This document shows positions 9,383 to 18,082 of a stretch of 64,000 nucleotides of DNA, piece after piece. This stretch comes from Pseudaquabacterium terrae (GTDB lineage Bacteria > Pseudomonadota > Gammaproteobacteria > Burkholderiales > Burkholderiaceae_C). The position numbers were made by a program, and so were the translations under genes. Each line of letters opens with the position of its first letter. Positions within the stretch are counted from its first letter, which is position 1. The notes beneath the pieces were generated by a model. It made no database searches and was not told where the DNA came from. It saw nothing but the letters and a program-made list of their open reading frames with translations. The stretch covers positions 620,001 to 684,000 of the forward strand of contig NZ_JABRWJ010000003.1 of the NCBI RefSeq assembly GCF_013266755.1. Reading direction: 5' to 3'.

Positions 9383-10813
9383 ATGCGCCCGAACCTCATC
9401 GGCGGCCGTTGGGTGGACGGCCCGCGCGCCCGCCCGAACATCAACCCGTCGGACCTGAGCGACGTCATCGGCCACTATGCCGAGGCGGACGAGGCCCAGG
9501 CCGCGGCGGCCGTTGCGGCCGCGGCCGCGGCGGCCCCGGCCTGGGCGCTGTCCGGCCCGCAGGCGCGCGCCGATGCGCTGGAGCAGGTGGCCGCCGAGCT
9601 GCTGGCGCGCCGCGCCGAGCTGGGCGACCTGCTCGCGCGGGAGGAAGGCAAGACGCTGCCGGAGGCCGTGGCCGAGGTGGTGCGCGCCGGCCAGATCTTC
9701 CGCTTCTTCGCCGGCGAGGCGCTGCGCCAGGCCGGTGACCGCCTGCCGTCGGTGCGGCCCGGCGTCGATGTGGAGGTCACGCGCGAGCCAGTCGGCGTGG
9801 TGGCGCTGATCACGCCCTGGAATTTTCCGATCGCCATTCCCGCCTGGAAGATCGCGCCGGCCCTGGCCTGGGGCAACTGCGTCGTCTTCAAGCCCGCCGA
9901 CGGCGTGCCGGGCTCGGCCTGGGCGCTGGCCGAAGTCATCCACCGCGCCGGCTTCGGGCCGGGCGTGTTCAACCTGGTGATGGGCCGCGGCAGCCGGGTC
10001 GGCCAGGTCTTCATCGACCACCCGGCGGTGGATGCGATCAGCTTCACCGGCTCGTCGGCCACCGGCGCGCGCGTGCTCGCCGGCGCCAGCGCCCGCCGCG
10101 CCAGGGTGCAGCTGGAGATGGGCGGCAAGAACCCGCTGGTGGTGCTCGACGATGCCGACCTGGCCACCGCGCTCGACTGCGCGGTGCAGGGCGCGTACTT
10201 CTCCACCGGGCAGCGCTGCACGGCCACCAGCCGGCTGATCGTGCACAAGGCCATCCTGCCGCGCTTCACCGCGGCGCTGCGCGAGCGGATCGAGGCGCTG
10301 GTGGTCGACGATGCGCGCAGCGCCGGCACGCAGATCGGCCCGGTGGCCGATGCCGCGCAGCTGGAGACCGACCTGGCCTACATCGACATCGGCCGCAGCG
10401 AGGGCGCGAAGCTGGTCTGCGGCGGCCAGAGGCTGCGCCGGGAGCGCGAGGGGTACTACCTGGCGCCGGCGCTCTTCACCGAGGCCGACCCTGGCATGCG
10501 CCTCGCGCGCGAGGAGATCTTCGGGCCGGTGGCCTGCGTCATCGCCGCCGACGACTACGCGCATGCACTGGCGCTGGCCAATGACAGCGAGTTCGGGCTC
10601 ACCGCCGGCATCTGCACCACGTCGCTCAAACATGCCACGCACTTCAAGCGTTACGCGCAGGCGGGCATGGTGATGGTCAACGTGCCCACCGCCGGCGTGG
10701 ACTACCACGTGCCCTTCGGCGGCCGCAAGGCATCGAGCCACGGGCCGCGCGAGCAGGGGCGGCAGGCGGTGGAGTTCTTCACCACGGTGAAGACGGCGTA
10801 CACGGCCGCGTAG
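9383..10813 (+). CDS. NAD(P)-dependent aldehyde dehydrogenase
   Basis: A 476-residue aldehyde dehydrogenase. It has the cofactor/oxyanion segment ITPWNFPIAIPAWK, the FTGSSATGARV loop, the general base in LEMGGKNPLVVLDDAD and the catalytic cysteine at about residue 279 in STGQRCTATSR. The C-terminal VPFGGRKASSHGPREQG resembles the succinate- and ketoglutarate-semialdehyde dehydrogenase branch. The start is the ATG at 9383, which has a tggaga site; an upstream TTG lies inside the operator. It is monocistronic, apparently under GntR control, and likely oxidises an aldehyde produced late in the pathway encoded downstream. Confidence 0.9.
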   Translation: MRPNLIGGRWVDGPRARPNINPSDLSDVIGHYAEADEAQAAAAVAAAAAAAPAWALSGPQARADALEQVAAELLARRAELGDLLAREEGKTLPEAVAEVVRAGQIFRFFAGEALRQAGDRLPSVRPGVDVEVTREPVGVVALITPWNFPIAIPAWKIAPALAWGNCVVFKPADGVPGSAWALAEVIHRAGFGPGVFNLVMGRGSRVGQVFIDHPAVDAISFTGSSATGARVLAGASARRARVQLEMGGKNPLVVLDDADLATALDCAVQGAYFSTGQRCTATSRLIVHKAILPRFTAALRERIEALVVDDARSAGTQIGPVADAAQLETDLAYIDIGRSEGAKLVCGGQRLRREREGYYLAPALFTEADPGMRLAREEIFGPVACVIAADDYAHALALANDSEFGLTAGICTTSLKHATHFKRYAQAGMVMVNVPTAGVDYHVPFGGRKASSHGPREQGRQAVEFFTTVKTAYTAA

Positions 10814-10897
10814 CCGGCCGCCGGCACCGCCGCGAGGCCGCTGCCAGTCTGCAGGCCGCACCTGGCATGCGGGCTTCCACCTATGCTTTATCCTGTG

Positions 10898-10909
10898 TTT
10901 GTGCATAAA
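10898..10909. promoter_or_regulatory. Putative GntR operator before the liv-type operon
   Basis: TTTGTGCATAAA, 64 bases before the binding-protein start at 10973. It is the exact reverse complement of the site at 15514-15525. It lies in an A/T-richer stretch (tatgctttat just before it) that probably holds the promoter. Confidence 0.72.
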
Positions 10910-10972
10910 GTATTGTTCATGCATTTGCAAGGAGCGCCCGAACGATTCGGCGCCCTACCACCGGAGACACGC

Positions 10973-12211
10973 ATGAGCACCAAGCCCTGGCCCCGTCTAC
11001 CCCATGCGGCCGCTGTCGCATTCGCCGCACTGGCCACCGCGGTCGCCGCCTCGCTGGCGACGGCGCAGGAAGTGCCCACGAGCGTGCGCATCGGCTGGTC
11101 GCTCGCCAAGAGCGGCCCCAATGCGGCACTGACCGACGTCACGATCCGCCCGAACTACGACATGTGGGTCAAGGAGGTCAACGCCGCCGGCGGCCTGATG
11201 CTCAAGGCCCACGGCAAGCGCGTGCCGATCGAGGTGGTGGAGTACGACGACCGCTCGAACACCGAGGAAACGGTGCGCGCGCTGGAGCGGCTGATCACGC
11301 AGGACAAGGTTCACTTCGTGCTGCCGCCCGCCGGCACCGCGGCCAACATCGCGGCCGCCCCCACCTTCGCCAAGCACGGCCTGCCGCTGCTGGGCACCAC
11401 GGTGCAGACCGAACGCGCGCCCGAGCTTTCCAAGCGCTGGCCCAACCTGTTCTTCCTGCTCGGCGACAACCGGCGTTATGCCGACGCGCTGATGAACCTG
11501 CTGGAGGCCGCGCGCAAGGCCGGCCGCATCGGCGACAAGGTGGCGATGATCCACGTGGCCGACGCCTTCGGTGTCGAGAACGCCTCGGCCGCGCGCAAGC
11601 AGGCGCTGGAGCACGGCTTCAAGCTCGTCGTCGACAAGAGCTACCCGCCCGGCTCGCAGGACCTGTCGCCGCTGCTCAACGAGATCAAGGCCCAGGCACC
11701 CGACGTCTTCATCGCCTTCTCTTACCCGCCGGACACCGTGCTGCTGAGCGACCAGGCGCGCGTCGCCGGCCTGAACACGAAGGTCTTCTTCACCGGCATC
11801 GGCACGCAGTTCCCGTTCTTCCGCGCGAAGTACGGTGCCGGCGCCGAAGGGCAGATGGGCTTCGGCGGCATCGACGGCGATTCCCCGCGCATGAAGGACT
11901 ACCTCGCCCGCTTCAAGGCCGCCAACGGCAAGGACGCGGAGAACTGGGCCAGCCCGGTCACCTACGCCTCGCTGCAGGTGCTGCAGCAGGCGATCGAGCG
12001 GGTCGGCACGCTGGACCGCGAGGCCGTGCTGAAGGACATCAGGAGCGGCAGCTTCGACACCGTGCTCGGCACGATCCGGCTCGGCAACCCGGTGCTCAAC
12101 GGCGCGACCTTCATGATCGGCCAGTGGCAGAACGGCGTGTTCCAGGGCATCGCCCCCGAGAGCAAGCCGGGCGCCAAGCCGCCGCTGATCCCGAAGCCGG
12201 CCTGGCAGTGA
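10973..12211 (+). CDS. Branched-chain-amino-acid-type ABC substrate-binding protein
   Basis: A 412-residue secreted protein of the Peripla_BP_6/Liv family. The signal peptide ends near ATAQ-EV, and the mature part starts VRIGWSLAKSGPNA and continues through EVVEYDDRSNTEETVRALERLI, the usual Liv pattern. In Burkholderiales such proteins often carry aromatic acids or other catabolic substrates rather than leucine. It is the first gene of a five-gene transporter operon and is preceded by the GntR-type operator at 10898. I chose the ATG at 10973 (site ccggagac) over the upstream reading because it places the signal peptide at the N-terminus. Confidence 0.9.
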   Translation: MSTKPWPRLPHAAAVAFAALATAVAASLATAQEVPTSVRIGWSLAKSGPNAALTDVTIRPNYDMWVKEVNAAGGLMLKAHGKRVPIEVVEYDDRSNTEETVRALERLITQDKVHFVLPPAGTAANIAAAPTFAKHGLPLLGTTVQTERAPELSKRWPNLFFLLGDNRRYADALMNLLEAARKAGRIGDKVAMIHVADAFGVENASAARKQALEHGFKLVVDKSYPPGSQDLSPLLNEIKAQAPDVFIAFSYPPDTVLLSDQARVAGLNTKVFFTGIGTQFPFFRAKYGAGAEGQMGFGGIDGDSPRMKDYLARFKAANGKDAENWASPVTYASLQVLQQAIERVGTLDREAVLKDIRSGSFDTVLGTIRLGNPVLNGATFMIGQWQNGVFQGIAPESKPGAKPPLIPKPAWQ

Positions 12212-12239
12212 CGGCGCCGCGCGCGCCCTGGAGCACGCC

Positions 12240-13118
12240 ATGCTGATCGTCGAAGTTCTCGCCGGCGCGCTGACGCTGGGCGGCATCTACGCGCTGATCG
12301 CGCTCGGCCTCACGCTGCAGTACGGCGTGGCCCGCATCATGAACCTGGCCCACGGCGAGGTGATGGTGGCCGCGTCCTTTGCCACCTATGCGCTGTTCGG
12401 CGCCGGCGTGCTGAACCCGCTGGCCGCCTTCGCGCTGGCGCTGCCGGTGGGCTTTGCGCTGCAGTGGCTGCTGTACCGCGGGCTGCTGGCACCGCTGGTG
12501 CGGCGCGCCGCCACGCCCGCGGCGCTGGAGGTCGACAGCATCCTCGCCACCTTCGGCCTGCTGTTCGTGATCGAGGGCGTGCTGCTGGTGCTGTTCGGCG
12601 GCGGCTACCAGAGCTACGGCTACCTGGCGCAGGGCGTCAGCCTGGGCGGCACCGCGGTGGCGGCCAACCGGCTGCTGGCGGCCGGCATCGCCGCGGCGCT
12701 GTGCGTGGCCGTGTACGCCACGCTGGCGCGGTCGCGCTGGGGCACGGCGATGCGCGCGATGGCCAATGCGCCGCGCTTCGCGCACCTGGTGGGCATCGAC
12801 CCGAAGTCGATGGCCGCGCTGGCCTTCGCGCTCGGCGGCGCGCTGGTGATCGGCGCGGGCGTGCTGGTCAGCATGTTCCTGCCCTTCAGCGCCTCGCAGG
12901 GCGTGGTGTTCACGATGAAGGCGCTGGTCATCGTCATCCTCGGCGGCGTGGGCAACGTGATGGGCTGCCTGGCCGCGGCGCTGCTGCTGGCCTTCGTCGA
13001 GACGCTGGTGGCGCGCTTCATCGACCCCGGGCTGACGCTGGCAGCCACCTTCGGGATCTTCCTGCTCGCGCTGCTGCTGCGGCCGCGCGGGCTCTTCGGC
13101 GGGAGCGCCAAAACATGA
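12240..13118 (+). CDS. Liv-type ABC transporter permease (LivH class)
   Basis: A 292-residue, strongly hydrophobic inner-membrane protein. The N-terminal GGIYALIALGLTLQYGV and MNLAHGEVMV, and the C-terminal coupling region GVVFTMKALVIVILGGVGN, are standard for LivH. It forms the channel together with the LivM-type protein, whose start overlaps its stop (ATGA at 13115-13118). It follows the binding protein by 28 bases. Substrate specificity rests with the binding protein and is unknown. Confidence 0.92.
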   Translation: MLIVEVLAGALTLGGIYALIALGLTLQYGVARIMNLAHGEVMVAASFATYALFGAGVLNPLAAFALALPVGFALQWLLYRGLLAPLVRRAATPAALEVDSILATFGLLFVIEGVLLVLFGGGYQSYGYLAQGVSLGGTAVAANRLLAAGIAAALCVAVYATLARSRWGTAMRAMANAPRFAHLVGIDPKSMAALAFALGGALVIGAGVLVSMFLPFSASQGVVFTMKALVIVILGGVGNVMGCLAAALLLAFVETLVARFIDPGLTLAATFGIFLLALLLRPRGLFGGSAKT

Positions 13119-14074
13119 CCCGCACCCTCGACAAACCCGCGCTGGCGGTGGCCGCCGGCCTGCTCGTGATGGCGGCGCTGCCGCTGCTGCTGCGCAACGA
13201 CTACCTGCTGTCCTTCGGCATCAACCTGCTGCAGTTCGCCACGCTGGCCACCGCCTGGGCGCTGTTCTCCGGCCCGACGCGCTACATCTCGCTGGCCACC
13301 ACGGCGTTCTACGGCATCGGCGCCTACACGGTGGCCGTGCTCGGCGAGTTGCTGCCGTGGCCGCTGGTGCTGGCCACGGCGCTGGGCATCGGCTCGCTGA
13401 TCGCGCTGGGCGTCGGGCTGGCCACGCTGCGGCTGTCGGGCGTGTACTTCGTGATCTTCACCTTCGGCCTGGCCGAGCTGGTCAAGCAGCTCGTCACCTG
13501 GTTCGAGGTCAACATCAGCAAGAGCAGCGGCCGCTACGTGTTCCTGGACATCCCGCAGCAAGCCATCTACTGGCAGCTGCTGGCGCTGCTGGCGCTGGCG
13601 CTGGCCACCGGCTGGCTGATCCGCCGCTCGCGGCTGGGGCTGGCGCTGCGCGTCATCGGCGAGGACGAAACCGCGGCGCGCCACCTCGGCATCGACACCA
13701 CGCGCACCAAGGTGCTGCTGTTCGTGCTGAGCGCGGGCTTCATGAGCCTGACCGGCGCGGTGATCGCGCCGCGCTGGACCTACATCGACCCCGGCATCGT
13801 CTTCAACGCCAACGTCTCGTTCCAGGTGCTGATCATGGCGCTGCTGGGCGGCGCCGGCCACTGGCTCGGGCCGCTGGCCGGCGTGGTGCCGCTGGTGCTG
13901 CTGTTCGAGCTGCTGTCGGTGAACTTTCCGAACTACTTCGCGGTGCTGCTGGGGGCCACCTTCCTGGCCATCGTGTTCCTGGTGCCCGGCGGCATCGTGG
14001 CGCTGGCGGGGCGCTGGCCGCAACGCTGGCGCCGGCCCGCGGCCACCCCGTCGCTGAAGGAATCCCGTCCATGA
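13115..14074 (+). CDS. Liv-type ABC transporter permease (LivM class)
   Basis: A 319-residue membrane protein with LivM features: GPTRYISLATTAFYGIGAY near residue 50, RLSGVYFVIFTFGLAEL, and the loop ALRVIGEDETAARHLGID that contacts the ATPase. The ATG at 13115 overlaps the LivH stop and the stop overlaps the first ATPase start at 14071, so the operon is tightly coupled. The C-terminus is Arg/Pro-rich and cytoplasmic. Confidence 0.92.
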   Translation: MTRTLDKPALAVAAGLLVMAALPLLLRNDYLLSFGINLLQFATLATAWALFSGPTRYISLATTAFYGIGAYTVAVLGELLPWPLVLATALGIGSLIALGVGLATLRLSGVYFVIFTFGLAELVKQLVTWFEVNISKSSGRYVFLDIPQQAIYWQLLALLALALATGWLIRRSRLGLALRVIGEDETAARHLGIDTTRTKVLLFVLSAGFMSLTGAVIAPRWTYIDPGIVFNANVSFQVLIMALLGGAGHWLGPLAGVVPLVLLFELLSVNFPNYFAVLLGATFLAIVFLVPGGIVALAGRWPQRWRRPAATPSLKESRP

Positions 14075-14805
14075 TGACGACCGCCCTGCTCGAGGTCGAG
14101 GATCTGCAGAAGTCCTTCGGCGGCCTGCGCGCCGTCGGGGGCTTGAGCTTCAGCGTGCAGCGTGGCGAGGTGCTGGGCCTGCTCGGTCCCAACGGCTCGG
14201 GCAAGACCACGGCGCTGAACCTCGTCTCCGGCGCACTGGCCGCCAGCGGCGGGCGCATTCACTTCGACGGCCGTCGCATCGATGGCCAGGCGCCGCACCA
14301 CATCGCGCGGGCCGGCGTCGCGCGCACCTTCCAGCTGGTGCGCGTGCTGCCCGGCATGACGGCGCTGGACAACGTGCAGGTCGGCATGGCCTTCCGCACG
14401 GCGCCGGCATTCGGTGCCGCCGCCCGCGACGAGGCGATGGCGCTGCTCGAGCGCGTGGGCCTGGCCCCGCGCGCGCAGTTGCCGGCTGGCGAGCTGACCT
14501 ACATCGACCAGAAGCGCCTGGAGCTGGCCCGCGCACTGGCGCTGCGGCCGCGCCTGCTGCTGCTGGACGAGTGGCTGGCAGGCCTGAACCCCACCGAGCT
14601 GCGCCAGGGCATCGGGCTGATCGAGGCCTTGCGCCGCGACGGCCTGACCATCGTGCTGGTCGAGCACGTGATGGAGGCCGTGCGCGCGCTGTGCGACCGC
14701 TGCGTCGTGATGAGCGCGGGCCTGCGCCTGGCCGTCGGCCGCACGGCCGAGGTGCTGGCCGACCCGGCGGTGGTCGACGTCTACCTGGGGCGCGCTCATG
14801 CTTGA
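14071..14805 (+). CDS. Liv-type ABC transporter ATP-binding protein (LivG class)
   Basis: A 244-residue ATPase with Walker A GPNGSGKTT near residue 36 and Walker B LLLLDEWLAGLNP. The signature region reads GELTYIDQKRLELARAL, which departs from LSGGQ as in several catabolic LivG proteins, and DEW replaces the usual DEP. Both are subfamily features rather than signs of decay, because the H-switch segment LVEHVMEAV is intact. The start at 14071 overlaps the LivM stop (an ATG at 14074 is also possible). It overlaps LivF at its end. Confidence 0.9.
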   Translation: MMTTALLEVEDLQKSFGGLRAVGGLSFSVQRGEVLGLLGPNGSGKTTALNLVSGALAASGGRIHFDGRRIDGQAPHHIARAGVARTFQLVRVLPGMTALDNVQVGMAFRTAPAFGAAARDEAMALLERVGLAPRAQLPAGELTYIDQKRLELARALALRPRLLLLDEWLAGLNPTELRQGIGLIEALRRDGLTIVLVEHVMEAVRALCDRCVVMSAGLRLAVGRTAEVLADPAVVDVYLGRAHA

Positions 14806-15508
14806 CGTCAGCGGACTGACCGTGCACTACGGCAAGCACCGCGCGCTCGATGCGGTGGCCCTCGCGCTGCGCCCGGCGGAGCTGGTGGTGATGCTGGGCG
14901 CCAACGGCGCCGGCAAGTCGACGCTGCTGCGCGCGCTGGGCGGCATGTTGAAGCCGGCACCGGGCGCGCGCGCCACGCTCGACGGGCACGACCTGCTGGC
15001 GCTGCCGCCGCACCGCCTGGTCGAGGCCGGCGTTGCGCTGGTGCCCGAAGGACGCGGCCTCTTTCCCGACCTGAGCGTGCAGGACAACCTGCGCCTGGGC
15101 GCCCTGCCGCCGCGGGCGCGCGCCGGCGAGCGGCGCAACTTCGAGCGCCTGCTCAGCCTGTTCCCGCGCCTGGCCGAACGGCTGAAGCAGGCCGTCGGCA
15201 CGATGAGCGGCGGCGAGCAGCAGATGGTGGCGCTGGGCCGCGCGTTGATGTCCGATCCGCGCGTGCTGCTGCTCGACGAACCGACGCTGGGCCTGAGCCC
15301 GCTGATGGCGCAGGAGCTCTTCGCCGCGGTGCGCCAGGTCAAGACGCTGGGCGTGGGCATCCTGCTCGCGGAGCAGAACGCGCACGCCAGCCTCGCCATC
15401 GCCGACCGCGGCTACGTGCTGGCCACCGGCCGCATCGTCGGCGCGGGCACGGCCCAGGACCTGCGCGAAGACCGCGCCGTGCAGCGCGCCTACCTCGGCG
15501 GCGACTAG
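14798..15508 (+). CDS. Liv-type ABC transporter ATP-binding protein (LivF class)
   Basis: A 236-residue ATPase with Walker A GANGAGKST, the signature TMSGGEQQMVALGRALM and Walker B VLLLDEPTLGLSPLMAQ, all in canonical LivF form. The H-switch segment appears as LLAEQNAHASLAIADRGYVL. It overlaps the LivG gene by 8 bases and ends the transporter operon. The FAH-family gene begins 88 bases later behind its own operator. Confidence 0.92.
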   Translation: MLDVSGLTVHYGKHRALDAVALALRPAELVVMLGANGAGKSTLLRALGGMLKPAPGARATLDGHDLLALPPHRLVEAGVALVPEGRGLFPDLSVQDNLRLGALPPRARAGERRNFERLLSLFPRLAERLKQAVGTMSGGEQQMVALGRALMSDPRVLLLDEPTLGLSPLMAQELFAAVRQVKTLGVGILLAEQNAHASLAIADRGYVLATGRIVGAGTAQDLREDRAVQRAYLGGD

Positions 15509-15513
15509 GTCTT

Positions 15514-15525
15514 TTTATGCACAAA
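15514..15525. promoter_or_regulatory. Putative GntR operator before the FAH-family gene
   Basis: TTTATGCACAAA, the exact reverse complement of the site at 10898-10909, 71 bases before the start at 15597. It begins 5 bases after the LivF stop, so the catabolic genes from 15597 onward have their own controlled promoter. A weaker related word (tagtgcgtacact) follows at about 15533. Confidence 0.72.
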
Positions 15526-15596
15526 ATCATTTTAGTGCGTACACTCAACCCATTGCACCGGCAGCCGCCGGCTGCTGCCCTCACGGAGCCCACCCC

Positions 15597-16460
15597 ATGA
15601 AACTGCTCACCTACCGCCATGCCGGCCGCGAAACCTTCGGAGCCGTCGTCGGAGACGGCGTGGTCGACCTCTCGCCCTGGCGCGATGGCGTAGCCACGCT
15701 GCGCGACTACATCGCCTGCGGCGGCTGGCGCGAAGCCGCCCAGCATGTCGAAGGCCTGCCGATCGCCGCGAAACTGTCGGAGATCGAGTACCTGCCGGTG
15801 ATCCCGCAGCCCGAGAAGATCGTCTGCGCGGTGCGCAACTACCTCGATCACCACAACGAGGCGCTGGCCTCCGGCCTGCAGCGCGAGCTGTCGGACTTTC
15901 CGCCGATCTTCTTTCGCGTCTGGCGCACGCAGGTCGGCCACAACCAGCCGGTCGTGCGGCCGCGCGTGTCCGAGACGCTGGACTGGGAAGGCGAGCTGGC
16001 CGTGATCATCGGCACCGGCGGGCGCGACATCGCGGCGGCCGATGCCTGGCAGCACATTGCCGGCTACAGCATCTACAACGACGTCAGCGTGCGCGAGTGG
16101 CAGTTCCACGCCAAGCAGATCGCCGCCGGCAAGAACTTCCAGGACACCGGCCCGTTCGGCCCGTGGATGGTCACCGCCGACGAGATCGCGCCCGGCCGCA
16201 CGCTCAAGCTGCAGACGCGCCTGAACGGCGAGGTGGTGCAGTCCAGCGACACCAGCCACCTGATCTTCTCGATCCCGCGGCTGATCAACTACGCCTCGAC
16301 GATGGTCACGCTGTCGCCGGGCGACGTCATCGTCACCGGCACGCCCGCCGGCGTCGGCTTCGGCCGCAAGCCGCCGCTGTACATGAAGCCGGGCGACGTG
16401 GTCGAGGTCGAGATCGAGGCCATCGGCGTGCTGCGCAACCCGGTCGTGGCGCAGGCGTGA
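15597..16460 (+). CDS. Fumarylacetoacetate hydrolase (FAH) family protein
   Basis: A 287-residue member of the FAH superfamily, which cleaves or isomerises beta-diketo and oxo-acid products of ring fission using a divalent metal. The core is intact: KIVCAVRNYLDHHNEAL, the metal-binding LDWEGELAVIIG, GYSIYNDVSVREWQ, GPFGPWMVTADEI, and TGTPAGVGFGRKPP near the C-terminus. It is the first gene of an operon with a VOC dioxygenase-like protein and a flavin monooxygenase, so acting on a ring-cleavage product is the natural reading. Exact reaction not assignable. Confidence 0.9.
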   Translation: MKLLTYRHAGRETFGAVVGDGVVDLSPWRDGVATLRDYIACGGWREAAQHVEGLPIAAKLSEIEYLPVIPQPEKIVCAVRNYLDHHNEALASGLQRELSDFPPIFFRVWRTQVGHNQPVVRPRVSETLDWEGELAVIIGTGGRDIAAADAWQHIAGYSIYNDVSVREWQFHAKQIAAGKNFQDTGPFGPWMVTADEIAPGRTLKLQTRLNGEVVQSSDTSHLIFSIPRLINYASTMVTLSPGDVIVTGTPAGVGFGRKPPLYMKPGDVVEVEIEAIGVLRNPVVAQA

Positions 16461-17479
16461 TGAAGGCCGCCGCGTCCCGGGGTGCTCATGGGCATCCGCC
16501 GGCGCTGCAGCGCCGCACGCTGCTCGCCGGCGCGCTGGCGTCCGGCGCGGCACTGGCCGCGCCCTCTGTCTTCGCACAGGCCGTCTATCCGAATCGGCCG
16601 ATCCGCGCGCTGCAGGGTTTCGCGGTCGGCGGCAACGCCGATGCCATCGCCCGGCTGGTCGGCGCGGAAATGAGCAAGGTGCTCGGCCAGCCGATCGTCG
16701 TCGAATCGCTCGCCGGCGCCGGCGGCACCAAGGCCGCCGGCGAGGTGGCCCGCGCCGCGCCCGATGGCTACACGCTGCTGCTGGCCACCGGCGGCCACTC
16801 GGTGGCCGGCGCGCTGCAGTCGAAGCTGCCCTACGACACCGTGGCCAGCTTCCAGGCGGTGTCGACCATCACCTTCTTCCCCTTCCTGATCGTCGTGCGG
16901 GCCGACTCGCCGTGGCGCAGCCTGGCCGACCTGCTGCCGGCCGCGCGCCACGCCGCCGAGGGCGTGGCCTGGGGCAGCGCGGGCGTCGGCACCACGCACC
17001 ACCTGGCCGGCGAGCTGCTGGCGAAGTCCGCGGGGCTCAAGCTGCTGCACGTGCCCTACCGCGGCGACGCGATGGCCACCACCGCGCTGCTCGGCGGCGA
17101 GGTGCCGTTCATCATCGCCCCGGCCACCGCGGTGGAGGCGCACGTGCGCGCCGGCAAGCTGCGCGCGCTGGCCGTCACCGGCGCGCAGCGCTGGCTCGGC
17201 ATGCCCGAAGTGCCGACCGTGGCGCAACAGGGCGTGGCCGGCTACGACGTCCGTTCCTGGGCCGGCTGGCTGCTGCCCGCCGGCGCGCCGAAGTCGGTGG
17301 TCCAGCGCCTGAACGAGGCCACGCGGCTGGCGCTGCTATCACCTGATGTGCGCGGCCGCCTGCGGCAGATGGGCGGCGAGGCCCAAGCCGGCACGCCCGA
17401 CGACATGCACACACTCGTCGCGCAGGAGCTGCGAAAGTGGACGCAGCTGGCGCGCGACGCCGGCATCCCCAAGTTGTGA
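16460..17479 (+). CDS. Bug-type (tripartite tricarboxylate transporter) substrate-binding protein
   Basis: A 339-residue secreted protein. The signal region RRTLLAGALASGAALAAP includes a twin-arginine-like pair, and cleavage is likely near VFAQ-AV. The mature part has YPNRPIRALQGFAVGGNADAIAR and later PDGYTLLLATGGHSV and LLHVPYRGDA, all classic Bug motifs. The family binds carboxylates, aromatic acids and amides. No TctA/TctB membrane subunits are encoded nearby, as is common for Bug genes. Its start overlaps the FAH stop by one base. Confidence 0.9.
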   Translation: MKAAASRGAHGHPPALQRRTLLAGALASGAALAAPSVFAQAVYPNRPIRALQGFAVGGNADAIARLVGAEMSKVLGQPIVVESLAGAGGTKAAGEVARAAPDGYTLLLATGGHSVAGALQSKLPYDTVASFQAVSTITFFPFLIVVRADSPWRSLADLLPAARHAAEGVAWGSAGVGTTHHLAGELLAKSAGLKLLHVPYRGDAMATTALLGGEVPFIIAPATAVEAHVRAGKLRALAVTGAQRWLGMPEVPTVAQQGVAGYDVRSWAGWLLPAGAPKSVVQRLNEATRLALLSPDVRGRLRQMGGEAQAGTPDDMHTLVAQELRKWTQLARDAGIPKL

Positions 17480-17486
17480 GAACGCC

Positions 17487-18068
17487 ATGAGCCTGATCCA
17501 GATCCGCAAGCGCAGCCTGACGATCGAGACCGTCTACCACGAGGGCGGCCCGCCGCCGGCGCAGCCGCTGCGCCTGGCCGCCGCCTGCGCCGTCGTGCGC
17601 AACCCGTATGCCGGCCGCTACGAGCCCGACCTGCTGCCGTTCATGGCCGAGCTGCGGGGTCTGGGCACCTTGCTCGCCGAGGAAGTGGTGGCCGCGCTCG
17701 GCGGCGCCGACCGCGTGCAGGCCTACAGCAAGGCCGCGATCGTCGGCACCAGCGGCGAGCTCGAGCACGGCGCCGTGTGGCATGAAGCCGGCGGCTGGGC
17801 CATGCGCCAGGTGCTGGGCGAGCCCAAGGCCATCGTGCCGGCGGCCAAGGCCGTCGCCCACACCGGCTACCGGCTGATGGTGCCGCTGCACTACATCCAC
17901 GCCGCCTACGTGCGCAGCCACTTCAACAGCTTCGAGGTCGGCATCCAGGATGCGCCGCGGCCCGACGAGATCCTGTTTGCGCTGGTGATGGCCGACGGCG
18001 GCCGCATCCATTCGCGCCTGGGCGGCCTGACGAAGGACCAGGTCTCGGTGCATGACGGCCAGCGCTGA
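17487..18068 (+). CDS. Amino acid synthesis family protein (DUF1185-like)
   Basis: This 193-residue protein resembles the so-called amino-acid-synthesis family (PF06684, DUF1185). It starts IRKRSLTIETVYHEGG and has AACAVVRNPYAGRYEPDL, a central KAAIVGTSGELEHGAVWH and the end QDAPRPDEILFALVMADGGR. Structures exist for the family but the reaction is not established, and the name should not be taken literally. Here it lies between a Bug binding protein and oxidoreductases of a degradative operon, which argues for a catabolic role, perhaps hydrolytic. The start is the ATG at 17487. Confidence 0.78.
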   Translation: MSLIQIRKRSLTIETVYHEGGPPPAQPLRLAAACAVVRNPYAGRYEPDLLPFMAELRGLGTLLAEEVVAALGGADRVQAYSKAAIVGTSGELEHGAVWHEAGGWAMRQVLGEPKAIVPAAKAVAHTGYRLMVPLHYIHAAYVRSHFNSFEVGIQDAPRPDEILFALVMADGGRIHSRLGGLTKDQVSVHDGQR

Positions 18069-18082
18069 AGCGGAGCAACACG

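Noticed and set aside
14071-14805. LivG-type ATPase as a defective protein because of its unusual signature (GELTYIDQKRLELARAL) and DEW Walker B
   Set aside because: Comparable departures from LSGGQ occur in catabolic LivG proteins, and Walker A, the H-switch and the length are intact.
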